This document shows positions 1-9,348 of a DNA stretch of 64,000 nt, one piece after another. Under the pieces are notes generated by a model, which was not told where the DNA came from, made no database searches, and saw only the letters and a program-made list of their open reading frames with translations. A program made the position numbers and the translations under genes. Every line of letters starts with the position of its first letter. The first letter of the stretch is position 1. This stretch comes from Dyella silvatica (GTDB taxonomy: Bacteria; Pseudomonadota; Gammaproteobacteria; Xanthomonadales; Rhodanobacteraceae), in contig NZ_JAPDPE010000005.1 in the NCBI RefSeq assembly GCF_026283955.1, positions 23,293 to 87,292 of the forward strand, read 5' to 3'.

Positions 1-1014
1 CCCGGTAATCAAGGTATAGCCGCTACGCGCGCCCATCGCCTTGTACGATGGCTGACCGATATACGGCGTGGTCTGCGCCACGCCGCCGCAGAAACCAGCC
101 ACCAGCGTCGCCAGCGCCTCGACCAGCAGAATATCGCGGGTGGAATAGTCGTCACCTGCTGCACGCGCGCTCTCGGTGACATTGATACCGCCTACCACCA
201 TCAGCAAACCAAAGGGCAGGATCAGCGGCAGGTACGGCACGGTATAAGCCAGCCCTTGCATCCATTGCAGCGTCGGCAATGGCAAGGCGAAGCGCCATTG
301 CCAGGCCACCGGCGCGTGATAGCCGGTACCCAGCCAGCCCAGCGGGCCAAGCACGTAATACAGCACAGCGCCCACGATGAAGGCGACCAACACCCCCGGC
401 AAGCCGAACGGCAGACGTCCACGCGCCACCAGCGCGTACAACACCACGCCCAGCCCGGCCAAGCCCACCACCGGCACCTTGAGAATCTCCACCAGCGGCA
501 GAAAGCCCATCAGCACCAGCGCAATACCCGCAATAGAGCCGAGCAAGCCAGCTCGCGGCACATGCCGCTGCACCATCGCGCCAAAGAACGACAAGACAAA
601 CTTCAGCACGCCCATGACCACCAGCGCAGCCATGCCCAGCTGCCAGGTAGCTATCGCCGCGGCATGCTCATCCATGCCGCCCTGCTTGAAGCCAAGAAAC
701 GCCGGCCCCAGCACCAGCAAGGCCATGCCGATGCTAGTCGGTGCATCCAGCCCCAACGGCATCGCGGTGACATCGGCACGCCCGCTGCGCCGCGCCAGGC
801 GGCGAGCCATTGCGGTATAGGCCAGATTGCCCAGCAACACGCCAAACGCCGTGCCGGGGAACATGCGCAAAAACACCACATCGGCGGGAAACTTGAAAAT
901 CACCGTCAGCGCGGTGGCCAGAAAAGCCATGATGGACAAGTTGTCCACCACCAGGCCGAGAAAACCATTGAGATCGCCCGAAGTAAGCCAACGGCGTTGG
1001 GTCGAAGTATTCAC
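1..1014 (-). CDS. NCS2-type (AzgA-like) purine/xanthine permease, C-terminus cut off by the window edge
   Basis: About 338 codons are visible from a GTG at 1014; an in-frame TAG lies further upstream with no ATG between, so GTG is the likely start. The product is a polytopic inner-membrane protein with many hydrophobic segments. It carries DVTAMPLGLDAPTS near residue 70 and, in the later part, NVTESARAAGDD followed by GGVAQTTPYIGQPSYKAMGA, which resembles the substrate-site segments of AGZA/NCS2 nucleobase permeases. The substrate is inferred from family only. The gene continues beyond position 1. The 118 bases to the next gene hold nothing I recognise. Confidence 0.75.
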   Translation of the reverse strand, partial: MNTSTQRRWLTSGDLNGFLGLVVDNLSIMAFLATALTVIFKFPADVVFLRMFPGTAFGVLLGNLAYTAMARRLARRSGRADVTAMPLGLDAPTSIGMALLVLGPAFLGFKQGGMDEHAAAIATWQLGMAALVVMGVLKFVLSFFGAMVQRHVPRAGLLGSIAGIALVLMGFLPLVEILKVPVVGLAGLGVVLYALVARGRLPFGLPGVLVAFIVGAVLYYVLGPLGWLGTGYHAPVAWQWRFALPLPTLQWMQGLAYTVPYLPLILPFGLLMVVGGINVTESARAAGDDYSTRDILLVEALATLVAGFCGGVAQTTPYIGQPSYKAMGARSGYTLITG

Positions 1015-1132
1015 TCTGCGCGGTTTCCCATGATTTGAACGGCATCTGCCTGCAGTATGCGCTGGGTATTCCGCCGCGCTGGCATGGCAAGGCTATCGAA
1101 CAACGGACCAGTCTTCACCCACCATCGACCGA

Positions 1133-1606
1133 TCAAAACGACACCTCGGCCGCCTGGGTTACCCGCAACACCGATTGGTCTCCCGTACGCTGCTTCCACG
1201 CCGCGCGAATCGCCTCGACCTTGGCGCGATTCTCAGCGGTATCAGGGTAATCGATCACCAGCAATTTGGAGCGCAAGCGCTCAGGCGTGGCCTGCTGCTT
1301 GCCCTGCCATTGGCCGTAGACATCGAGCACGCTAAGCCCATCGGGAAAGCGCGGCGTGACTTCGCGATCCAGAAAATCGCGCCAGCTTTGCTCACTAACA
1401 CCCTGCCCAGGCTGATCGAGCAAACCCAAACCGAAGTACAAGCGGGTATCCACCCAGCCGACGGCTTGTCCCGGATGAGCGGCATCGCCCTGCAGCGTGG
1501 CGCCGGCCGTGATCGATGGCGCCGCAGGCTGCACCGCACACCCCGCGACCGACAGCATGAAAATGGTCGAAACCAAAAGGTTGGTCAACGGTAGTTCTTT
1601 GAACAT
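1133..1606 (-). CDS. DUF3574 domain lipoprotein
   Basis: A 157-residue protein begins with a lipoprotein signal peptide whose lipobox is LSVAGC, with the lipidated Cys near residue 23. The rest is a single small domain (YFGLGLLDQPGQGVSEQSW, then FPDGLSVLDVYGQWQG and SKLLVIDYPDT) that matches the DUF3574 family. An envelope location is inferred from the lipobox; function is unknown. ATG 1606 and ATG 1618 are both possible; 1606 gives the more compact signal peptide and has a weak GGAT upstream. The gene is divergent from recC and separated from it by a repeat-bearing region. Confidence 0.75.
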   Translation of the reverse strand: MFKELPLTNLLVSTIFMLSVAGCAVQPAAPSITAGATLQGDAAHPGQAVGWVDTRLYFGLGLLDQPGQGVSEQSWRDFLDREVTPRFPDGLSVLDVYGQWQGKQQATPERLRSKLLVIDYPDTAENRAKVEAIRAAWKQRTGDQSVLRVTQAAEVSF

Positions 1607-1832
1607 TTGGACATCCATACGTATAGACCGCGAGCACCGAAGTATTGACAACAACTTCGTCGCAATGCAACAAATACATCGCCAGCCCGTCCGCGGGCCG
1701 TGCCCACTGCCAGCAACACACCGTATCCCCATGGGACTTCGCCGCATGAACATCGATGCCAACCGACTGCTCTCGCTGTACTGCAGCCACGCTGCGTGGC
1801 GATGTTGTCGCGGCTAAGCGTCGCTCCACTTA

Positions 1833-1900
1833 GGAACGGGGAACGGGGAACGGGGAACGGGGAACGGGGAACGGGGAACGGGGAACGGGGAACGGGGAAG
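1833..1900 (+). repeat. Heptamer tandem array (GGAACGG)9, G-quadruplex type
   Basis: Nine exact head-to-tail copies of GGAACGG run from 1833 to 1895, followed by GGAAG. Read as (GGGGAAC)n this gives regularly spaced runs of four G with three-base loops, an ideal G-quadruplex pattern on the plus strand. An A-rich stretch follows and then, near 2005-2017, an inverted copy (CCCCGTTCCCCG). The same arrangement recurs near 52.45-52.6 kb. The rest of the region from 1607 to 2107 shows no supportable gene. Confidence 0.95.
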
Positions 1901-2107
1901 AGCATTAAAGGCAAGCGCCATAAAGCAAGAGAAAACCCAAAAAAGCGAAAAACATCGGAAGAGGCGCGGCATCATCACCACTCGACCTCTCCATCGCCCG
2001 ATCCAACCCCGTTCCCCGCTCTCAGCCCCTCATCCCCATCCCCGCCTGCTCTTCTCCTCGCCTTTCAGCGACAATGTCCGCATGAGTGAACGCCTCTTCC
2101 GAAACCT

Positions 2108-5100
2108 GTGAGCACCTCCCTCGAGCTGCCCTTCGAGGTGCCGATCGAACCCGGCCTGATGATCGTCCATGGCAATCGCCTGGAGGATTTACGCGACCTG
2201 TTGACGGCCTGGCTGGGGCGAGCACCGCTGCATCCGCTGGAAAACGAGCTGATGCTGGTGCAAAGCAACGGCATCGCGCAGTGGTTGAAGCTGGCCCTGG
2301 CGCGGTCGCCCGACGCCGGTGGGCTTGGCATCAGCGCGGCGGTCGATGTGCAACTGCCGGGCCGATTCTTGTGGGCGGCCTACCGCGCCGTGCTTGGTCG
2401 CGATACCGTACCGCCCACCTCGCCGTTCGATAAGTCACGACTGACCTGGCGCCTGTTACGGCTGATTCCACAGCACCTGCACGATGCCGATTTCGTGCCG
2501 CTCAAGGATTTTCTCGGCACGACGCCAGACTGGAACAAAAAATTTCAGCTGGCCGAGCGTATTGCCGATCTATTCGACCAGTACCAGGTCTATCGCGCCG
2601 ACTGGCTGGCGGATTGGCAGGCGCAGCGTTTTGTCTTGCGCGACGAACTACGTGACCGCGTCACCCCACTGCCCAACGATCAACGCTGGCAGGTGCGGCT
2701 ATGGCGTTTGTTGCTGGACGACGTCGGCGCCGCGGAATGCCATAGCCATCGCGCGGCTATCCACCAGGCGTTTCTGCAACGCATCCAAACCATCAGCGCG
2801 CGGCCTGCCGCGCTGCCGCGGCGTATTGTGGTGTTCGGTATTTCTTCCTTGCCGCAACAAACCCTGGAAGCGTTGACCGCACTGGCTCAGTTCAGCCAGA
2901 TATTGCTGATCGTGGCCAACCCTTGCCGGCATTACTGGGCCGACATTATCGAAGACCGCGAATTGCTCAAAGCCAGCCAACGCCGCCAGCTCGGCAAGCC
3001 CGGACTCCCCGCCGAACCGCGTTATGAAGACCTACACCTGCACGCCAATCCGCTGCTGGCCGCCTGGGGCAAACAAGGACGCGACTATATCCGCCTGCTC
3101 GACGCCTTCGATCAACCCGAGCATTACCGGCGGCGTTTCACTGCGTTGAACCGCAGTATCGATCTCTTCACCGATATCGGCGAAAGCACGCTGTTACAGC
3201 AAGTACAGCAGGCCATTCTCGATCTGGAGCCGCTACCGGCCGAACCCGAGCAACGAAAAGCATGGCATAGCGGCGACGACTCGCTGCGCTTTCACATCGC
3301 CCACAATCCGCAGCGTGAAGTGGAGATTCTGCACGACCAGCTGCTCGCGCTGTTCGAGCAGGCCGCGCGCGAGGGTCGCCCACTGGCGCCACGCGATGTC
3401 ATCGTGATGGTACCGGACATCCGCAGCTATGCGCCGCATGTGCGTGCAGTATTCGGTCGGCTGTCAGCCGGCGATCCACGCCATCTGCCCTATACCGTGG
3501 CCGATCAGCCTGCGCGCGGCGCGGCACCGTTGATCGTCGCCCTGGAGCATCTGCTCGCCTTGCCGGAATCGCGCTTCGCCGTCAGCGAGATTCTCGACCT
3601 GCTCGATGTGCCTGCCCTGCGTCTGCGCTTTGGCGTCAAGGAAACCGACTTGCCGACCCTGCGCCGCTGGATCGACGGCGCCGGCATTCGCTGGGGCTTT
3701 GACGGTGCGCAAATCGAAAGTCTTCAATTGCCAGCGCTGGAACAGAACAGCTGGGTTGCCGGACTGCGACGCATGCTGCTCGGTTATGCCGTCGGCGACA
3801 GCGACATGCCGCAAGATGCCGGCTGGCACGACATTGCTCCGTATAGCGAAATCGGCGGGCTGGATGCCGCCATGCTCGGCCCGCTAAGCCTGCTGCTGGA
3901 ACAGCTCGAACATTATTGGCAATTGCTGCGTACGCCGGCCTCGCCCAAGGAATGGTCGGAGCGATTGCGCGCCTTGCTGGCCGATCACTTCAAGGCCAGC
4001 GAGAGCGAAGACGACGAACTGTTGAACCGCCTTCACGATGCGCTCGACGCCTGGCAGCAAGCCTGTGACCAGGCCGATTTTATCGAAGCGATCCCGTTGG
4101 CCACCGTACGCGATCATTGGTTGGCGGCCATCGACGAGAGCCGTTTGTCGCAGCGCTTCATGGGTGGCGCCGTAAGCTTCGGCACCTTGATGCCGATGCG
4201 CGCCATTCCTTTTCGGGTGGTTTGCCTGCTAGGCATGAATGATGGCGACTACCCACGCCGGCAAACCCCGGTCGACTTCGACCTGATGGCCCTGCCCGGT
4301 CATGCCCGACCCGGTGACCGTTCACGCCGCGAAGACGACCGCTATCTGTTTCTCGAAGCCCTGCTCTCTGCACGCGATGCCCTGCATATCAGCTGGGTCG
4401 GCCACAGCGCACGCGATAACAGTGACATGCCGCCATCGGTCCTGGTCGGCCAGTTACGCGACTATCTGGCCGCCGGATGGCATGCCGAAAAGCCCCTTGG
4501 CGACTTGCTCGCCGCACTCACCACCGAATATCCGCTGCAACCTTTCAGCCGGCGCTATTTCGGCATGGACGACGATGCCCGCGTATTCACCTATGCGAAC
4601 GAATGGCAGCTGGCGCATCGTGCCCCGACGCCCACGGCGATGGTCGCGCTGGCGCCATGGCAGGCCGAGACTGCCCTCAACCTGGGCCAACTGCAAAGCT
4701 TTCTGAGCAAGCCGGTACGCTACTTTTTCAATCACCGGCTCAAAGTGCATTTCAGCGACGCCGATGTCGCCAGTGCCGACGAAGAGCCTTTTGCACTGGA
4801 TGGCCTGCAACGTTATCAGGCCAGGCAAGAAGTCTGGCTGACCACCATCGACGCGGACAACACCGGCGACGCCATCGCGCATGCGTCACGCCGGCTACGC
4901 AATCAGGGGGCCTTGCCGCCCGGTGGCTTTGGCGAGCTGGCGCAGGCCGAAATCGCCAACGAGACGCGCGATCTTGCAGCCATCTGGCACGCCATTGGCC
5001 AACTGTCAGCGCCTGTCACTGATAAATACGAGCTGCGGCATAGCGCACATGGATTGCAGCTCGAAGACTGGCTGACTGATCTGCGGCAAGCAGCGCATGA

Positions 5101-5644
5101 GCCGGTTCAACACACGCCCGACGCGCATCCATCGGGCAAATATCTACGCTTGGAATTGATTAACGGCAAACTGCTGGCCAGCGGCAGCGCCAGCCAGAAC
5201 GGCAAGCTTCGCTACGACAAATTGACCTCCGCCTGGGTTATCCACTTGCTGGCCAATGCGCAGGGCATTCGCATGCAAACCCAGCTCATCGCTGTCGATG
5301 CACAACCCCTGCTACGTGAGCTCAGCCGCGCAGACGCATGCGCCGCACTCGATGAACTGCTGCTCGCGCTGCATCAGGGCATGGCGGCACCGTTGCCGCT
5401 AGCTCGCAAGACGGCGTTTGCCTATCTGCAAGCCGAACGCGATGAAGAAGATCCCCTCGCCGCAGCCCGGCTCGCCTATGACGGCGACGCCGCAGGCTAT
5501 CGTCAGGGCGAGCTGCAGGAAGATGCCTACCTCGCGCGTGCGTGGCCACGTTTTGACGCGTTGCTGCAAGCAGGCTTCATCGACTGCCTGGCAGCCTATC
5601 GGCGTTTGGTGGATGCCGCCGTATTGAACGGAGGCGAGGCATGA
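2108..5644 (+). CDS. recC: RecBCD exodeoxyribonuclease V, RecC subunit
   Basis: This 1178-residue protein is of normal RecC length and starts at GTG 2108. It is the scaffold and Chi-recognition subunit of the RecBCD helicase-nuclease, which processes double-strand ends for RecA loading. The start (IVHGNRLEDLRDLL, then NELMLVQSNGIAQWLKLALA) is typical of RecC, as are GMNDGDYPRR in the middle and the degenerate C-terminal nuclease fold. The next in-frame ATG would remove about 17 conserved residues. Its stop overlaps the recB start by four bases (ATGA), so the two are translationally coupled. Confidence 0.95.
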   Translation: MSTSLELPFEVPIEPGLMIVHGNRLEDLRDLLTAWLGRAPLHPLENELMLVQSNGIAQWLKLALARSPDAGGLGISAAVDVQLPGRFLWAAYRAVLGRDTVPPTSPFDKSRLTWRLLRLIPQHLHDADFVPLKDFLGTTPDWNKKFQLAERIADLFDQYQVYRADWLADWQAQRFVLRDELRDRVTPLPNDQRWQVRLWRLLLDDVGAAECHSHRAAIHQAFLQRIQTISARPAALPRRIVVFGISSLPQQTLEALTALAQFSQILLIVANPCRHYWADIIEDRELLKASQRRQLGKPGLPAEPRYEDLHLHANPLLAAWGKQGRDYIRLLDAFDQPEHYRRRFTALNRSIDLFTDIGESTLLQQVQQAILDLEPLPAEPEQRKAWHSGDDSLRFHIAHNPQREVEILHDQLLALFEQAAREGRPLAPRDVIVMVPDIRSYAPHVRAVFGRLSAGDPRHLPYTVADQPARGAAPLIVALEHLLALPESRFAVSEILDLLDVPALRLRFGVKETDLPTLRRWIDGAGIRWGFDGAQIESLQLPALEQNSWVAGLRRMLLGYAVGDSDMPQDAGWHDIAPYSEIGGLDAAMLGPLSLLLEQLEHYWQLLRTPASPKEWSERLRALLADHFKASESEDDELLNRLHDALDAWQQACDQADFIEAIPLATVRDHWLAAIDESRLSQRFMGGAVSFGTLMPMRAIPFRVVCLLGMNDGDYPRRQTPVDFDLMALPGHARPGDRSRREDDRYLFLEALLSARDALHISWVGHSARDNSDMPPSVLVGQLRDYLAAGWHAEKPLGDLLAALTTEYPLQPFSRRYFGMDDDARVFTYANEWQLAHRAPTPTAMVALAPWQAETALNLGQLQSFLSKPVRYFFNHRLKVHFSDADVASADEEPFALDGLQRYQARQEVWLTTIDADNTGDAIAHASRRLRNQGALPPGGFGELAQAEIANETRDLAAIWHAIGQLSAPVTDKYELRHSAHGLQLEDWLTDLRQAAHEPVQHTPDAHPSGKYLRLELINGKLLASGSASQNGKLRYDKLTSAWVIHLLANAQGIRMQTQLIAVDAQPLLRELSRADACAALDELLLALHQGMAAPLPLARKTAFAYLQAERDEEDPLAAARLAYDGDAAGYRQGELQEDAYLARAWPRFDALLQAGFIDCLAAYRRLVDAAVLNGGEA

Positions 5645-8600
5645 ATCAACTCGCGGCACTGAATCCGTTGCGCCTGCCGCTGCACGGCATCCGCCTGATC
5701 GAAGCCAGCGCCGGCACCGGTAAAACCTGGACCATTGCCGCGCTGTATTTGCGGCTGGTGCTCGGTCATGGTGGCGAGCACGCATCGAGCGAACCCTTGC
5801 TGCCGGCGCAAATCCTGGTACTGACCTTTACCAAAGCTGCCACTGCCGAGTTGCGCGAGCGCATCCGCGCACGCTTGACCGAAGCGGCCAACGCTTTTCG
5901 CGGCCAAGGCGAGGCCGATGATTTCCTCAACGACCTGATGGCCGAATACTCCGATGCGGATGCTCGCTCCAGCGCAGCCCGTCAGTTGGAGCTTGCCGCG
6001 CAATGGATGGACGAAGCGGCGGTGTACACCATTCATAGCTGGTGCCAGCGCATGCTGGGCCAGCACGCCTTCGATAGCGGGCATCCCTTCGTGCAAGACA
6101 CCGAAGCCGATGAAAGCGCGCTGCTGGCCGAAGCCGTGCGTGATTACTGGCGGCAACAGTTTTTTGTGCTCGGCCGCGATGGCGCGGCACAGATCAACAA
6201 GCTTTGGAAGACCCCTGACGACTTACAAAGAGCGCTGCGACCACTGCTACGCCAGTCACCTGAAAGTTTGCAATGGCAAGGCAAGCCGCTATTACCCGTC
6301 GCTGACTTGCAAGCCGAGCTGGCCGCCCAGCTCGCGCCCCTGCAGCAAGCGCAGGCACGAGCGCGCGAATATTGGACCGATGACTTCCACGGCATCGAAA
6401 CCAAACTGACCGACAGCATGAGCGCCGGCGCCTTCAATGCCAACATGATGCGGCCAGCGAATTTCAGCAGCGATCTGCTCGCGCTCTGGCGCTGGGCCGG
6501 CGGCGCTGAAGTCGACGGGACGATTCTGACCCGCTATACCCAGGCCAAGTTGGTCAGCGCGACCAAGAAGAAATTCAGCCCGCCGGAGCACCCCGCCTTT
6601 GTCGCCATGGGCGAGCTGCTGGAGCTGCAAAACTCGCTTTCGGGCTGGCGTCCGCTGATTCTCGCGCATGCGGCGCCATGGGTGGCCCAGCGACTGGACA
6701 ACGCCAAGCGCCAACGCGCCCAGCTGGGCTTTGACGACATGCTCAAGCGCCTCGATGCCGCGCTGCATGGCGTCAGCGGCGAGCGCTTGACGCATACGCT
6801 GGCCAGCCAGTATCCGGTGGCCTTGATCGACGAGTTTCAAGACACCGATCCCTTACAGTGGCGGATTTTTCAGCGCAGTTACGCCAGCCCAGACGATGCC
6901 GCGCATGCGCGTAACGGCTTGCTGCTGATCGGCGACCCGAAACAGGCCATTTACAGTTTTCGCGGTGCCGACATCCATACCTATCTGCATGCCCGCGATG
7001 CGGCGAGCGAGCCCACCTGGACGCTGGCCACCAATTACCGCTCCACCGATGCGCTGGTCAACGCTGTCAACCAGGTCTTCGAGTTCGGTGATCGCCATGC
7101 CGATGGCGCTTTTGGTTTTGGCCATGGTGCACGCGGCCTGCCTTTTCATCCGGTTGCCGCACACGGCCGCGCCGAGCGCCTGCTACTGCACGGCAAACCG
7201 CTGCCTGCACTGCAATGGGCGGTACAAGCCAGCGAGCAGGCAATCAGCAGCACGACTTACCAACAAAGCATGGCCGAGCACGCCGCCACGTATCTGGTGC
7301 AATTACTGCAAGCGGCGCAATCGGGCCACTGTGGCTTTGCCAGCGATGGCAGGCTGACGCCGCTTAGTGCGGGCGATATCGCCATCCTGGTGCGCAGTGG
7401 CAAAGAGGCCGCGATGATCCGCGCTGCCTTGCAGCGGCGAAGTTTGAAAAGTGTCTTCTTGTCAGATCGCGACTCGGTTTATACCTCACCCGAAGCGGCC
7501 GATTTGCTGCTCTGGCTACGCGCCTGCGCCGAGCCCGCTTCAGACCGCGCCATGCGCGCCGCACTGGCCAGCGCGACCATGGGCTGGAACTACGACCAGC
7601 TCGACCGTCTCAATCGCGACGAACGTTATTGGGAGCAGTGCGCAGAACGCTTTCGTCAGCTGCACGAGAGTTGGTTGAAGCATGGTGTACTGGCCATGCT
7701 GCACGATCTGCTGCACTTGTTCGATCTCCCTGCCGCTCTGCTTGCACGCCGTGACGGCGAGCGCGCCATGGCCAACCTGTTACACCTGGCCGAGTTGCTG
7801 CAACAGGCCGCCGCCGCGCTGGATGGCGAACATGCCTTGATCCGCTACCTCACCGTGCAGATCAGCCAGTCCGACGATAGCCAGGCGGATACTGCCGAAG
7901 AACAAATCGTGCGGCTGGAGAGCGAGGATGCGCTGATCAAGGTGGTAACCATCCATAAATCCAAGGGCCTGGAATATCCGCTGGTGCTGCTGCCGTTTGT
8001 CTGCAGCGCGCGCCCGCCACGTGCCCATGAAAGCGTGGTTTGGCACGACGATAACGGCGTCCCACGGATGGATTTACAAGCCGATGCAAACGCATTGGCC
8101 CAAGCTGATCGCGAGCGCTTGCAAGAAGATCTGCGCCTGCTCTATGTCGCCCTCACTCGAGCGCGCCACACCTGCTGGCTCGGCATCGCCTGCTACCGCG
8201 TCGGCAATGCCAAGGCTTCCGCCCTGCATAAATCAGCTTTCGGCTATCTGCTGGCAGGCGGCGAAGCGATCGAGCCTGCCGACTTGATGCCACGGCTGCT
8301 GGACATGCAAAGCGGCCACCCGGACATCGATATCGTCACGCTTGCTGATCTATCCGATAACAGTCGCTATCGCCCAGTCGATGACTCAACCACCTTGCTA
8401 TCGGCGCGCCACTATCACGGCGTAGCTCCCGAGCGATGGTGGATCGCCAGCTACAGCGCGCTCAAATACGCCGACACGCTATCTGTGCAAGCACAAACGG
8501 CACCGGAAACCGCGTCACAAGATGTGCTCGCGGAGACCCGCGCCGAACTGAGCGAGCCATTCACCCTGCCCGCGATGCAGGCGGCTGTCGGCATGCATGC

Positions 8601-9348
8601 GTTTCCGCGCGGCGCGGAACCCGGCACCTTCTTGCATGGCTTGTTCGAATGGGCCGCCGAGGAAGGTTTTGCCACCCTGGCCGCGAACCCAGCCATGCTG
8701 GAAGAGCCGATTGCTCAACGCTGCCAGCGATTGGGTTGGCAAATCTGGATCAAGCCGCTGCTGCAATGGTTGCCAGCCTTGCTGCAAACACCGCTAAGCC
8801 TGCCCGGCGCCAACCCAGCCGACAAAGTGGCGTTAGCCTCGCTAACCGATACCAGGCAGTACCGCGCCGAAATGGAATTCTGGATTGAGGCCAGGCACGT
8901 GGACACGCTGCAGCTGGACAAGCTGGTCAGCAAATACACCCTCGATGGCCGCCCGCGTATGCCCTTGCTGCAAGAGCAGATCAACGGCATGTTGAAAGGC
9001 TTTATCGATCTGATCTTCGAGCACCAGGGCCGTTACTACGTGGTCGATTACAAATCCAACGGGCTTGGCGACGATGCCTCGGCCTATACCGCCGAAGCGA
9101 TGCGCGATTCCATCCTGCGCGAGCGCTATGACTTGCAATACGCCATCTACACGCTGGCGCTGCATCGCCAACTGCGCGCCCGCCTGCCGCATTACCACTA
9201 TGAGCGGCATATGGGCGGGGCGATTTATCTGTACTTGCGCGGCGTGGATGATGACGGCCATGGCGTACATCGCGAACGGTTGCCCTATGCGCTGATTGAA
9301 GCGATGGACCGGCTATTTGCCAGCGAGGGCCATGCTCATGCGGCTTGA
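5641..9348 (+). CDS. recB: RecBCD exodeoxyribonuclease V, RecB helicase-nuclease subunit
   Basis: This 1235-residue 3'-5' helicase and nuclease has a UvrD-type Walker A (EASAGTGKTW, residues 21-30), an ALIDEFQDTDPLQW motif, GDPKQAIYSFRGAD, and ALTRAR near residue 840. The C-terminal RecB nuclease domain is intact, with FIDLIFEHQGRYYVVDYKSN near residues 1120-1140 supplying the Asp/Asp/Lys catalytic motif. It overlaps recC by four bases and recD by about eleven, a tightly packed recC-recB-recD operon. Confidence 0.97.
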   Translation: MNQLAALNPLRLPLHGIRLIEASAGTGKTWTIAALYLRLVLGHGGEHASSEPLLPAQILVLTFTKAATAELRERIRARLTEAANAFRGQGEADDFLNDLMAEYSDADARSSAARQLELAAQWMDEAAVYTIHSWCQRMLGQHAFDSGHPFVQDTEADESALLAEAVRDYWRQQFFVLGRDGAAQINKLWKTPDDLQRALRPLLRQSPESLQWQGKPLLPVADLQAELAAQLAPLQQAQARAREYWTDDFHGIETKLTDSMSAGAFNANMMRPANFSSDLLALWRWAGGAEVDGTILTRYTQAKLVSATKKKFSPPEHPAFVAMGELLELQNSLSGWRPLILAHAAPWVAQRLDNAKRQRAQLGFDDMLKRLDAALHGVSGERLTHTLASQYPVALIDEFQDTDPLQWRIFQRSYASPDDAAHARNGLLLIGDPKQAIYSFRGADIHTYLHARDAASEPTWTLATNYRSTDALVNAVNQVFEFGDRHADGAFGFGHGARGLPFHPVAAHGRAERLLLHGKPLPALQWAVQASEQAISSTTYQQSMAEHAATYLVQLLQAAQSGHCGFASDGRLTPLSAGDIAILVRSGKEAAMIRAALQRRSLKSVFLSDRDSVYTSPEAADLLLWLRACAEPASDRAMRAALASATMGWNYDQLDRLNRDERYWEQCAERFRQLHESWLKHGVLAMLHDLLHLFDLPAALLARRDGERAMANLLHLAELLQQAAAALDGEHALIRYLTVQISQSDDSQADTAEEQIVRLESEDALIKVVTIHKSKGLEYPLVLLPFVCSARPPRAHESVVWHDDNGVPRMDLQADANALAQADRERLQEDLRLLYVALTRARHTCWLGIACYRVGNAKASALHKSAFGYLLAGGEAIEPADLMPRLLDMQSGHPDIDIVTLADLSDNSRYRPVDDSTTLLSARHYHGVAPERWWIASYSALKYADTLSVQAQTAPETASQDVLAETRAELSEPFTLPAMQAAVGMHAFPRGAEPGTFLHGLFEWAAEEGFATLAANPAMLEEPIAQRCQRLGWQIWIKPLLQWLPALLQTPLSLPGANPADKVALASLTDTRQYRAEMEFWIEARHVDTLQLDKLVSKYTLDGRPRMPLLQEQINGMLKGFIDLIFEHQGRYYVVDYKSNGLGDDASAYTAEAMRDSILRERYDLQYAIYTLALHRQLRARLPHYHYERHMGGAIYLYLRGVDDDGHGVHRERLPYALIEAMDRLFASEGHAHAA

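Noticed and set aside
1833..1900. CRISPR array
   Set aside because: The repeats are seven bases and directly adjacent with no spacers; there are no cas genes.
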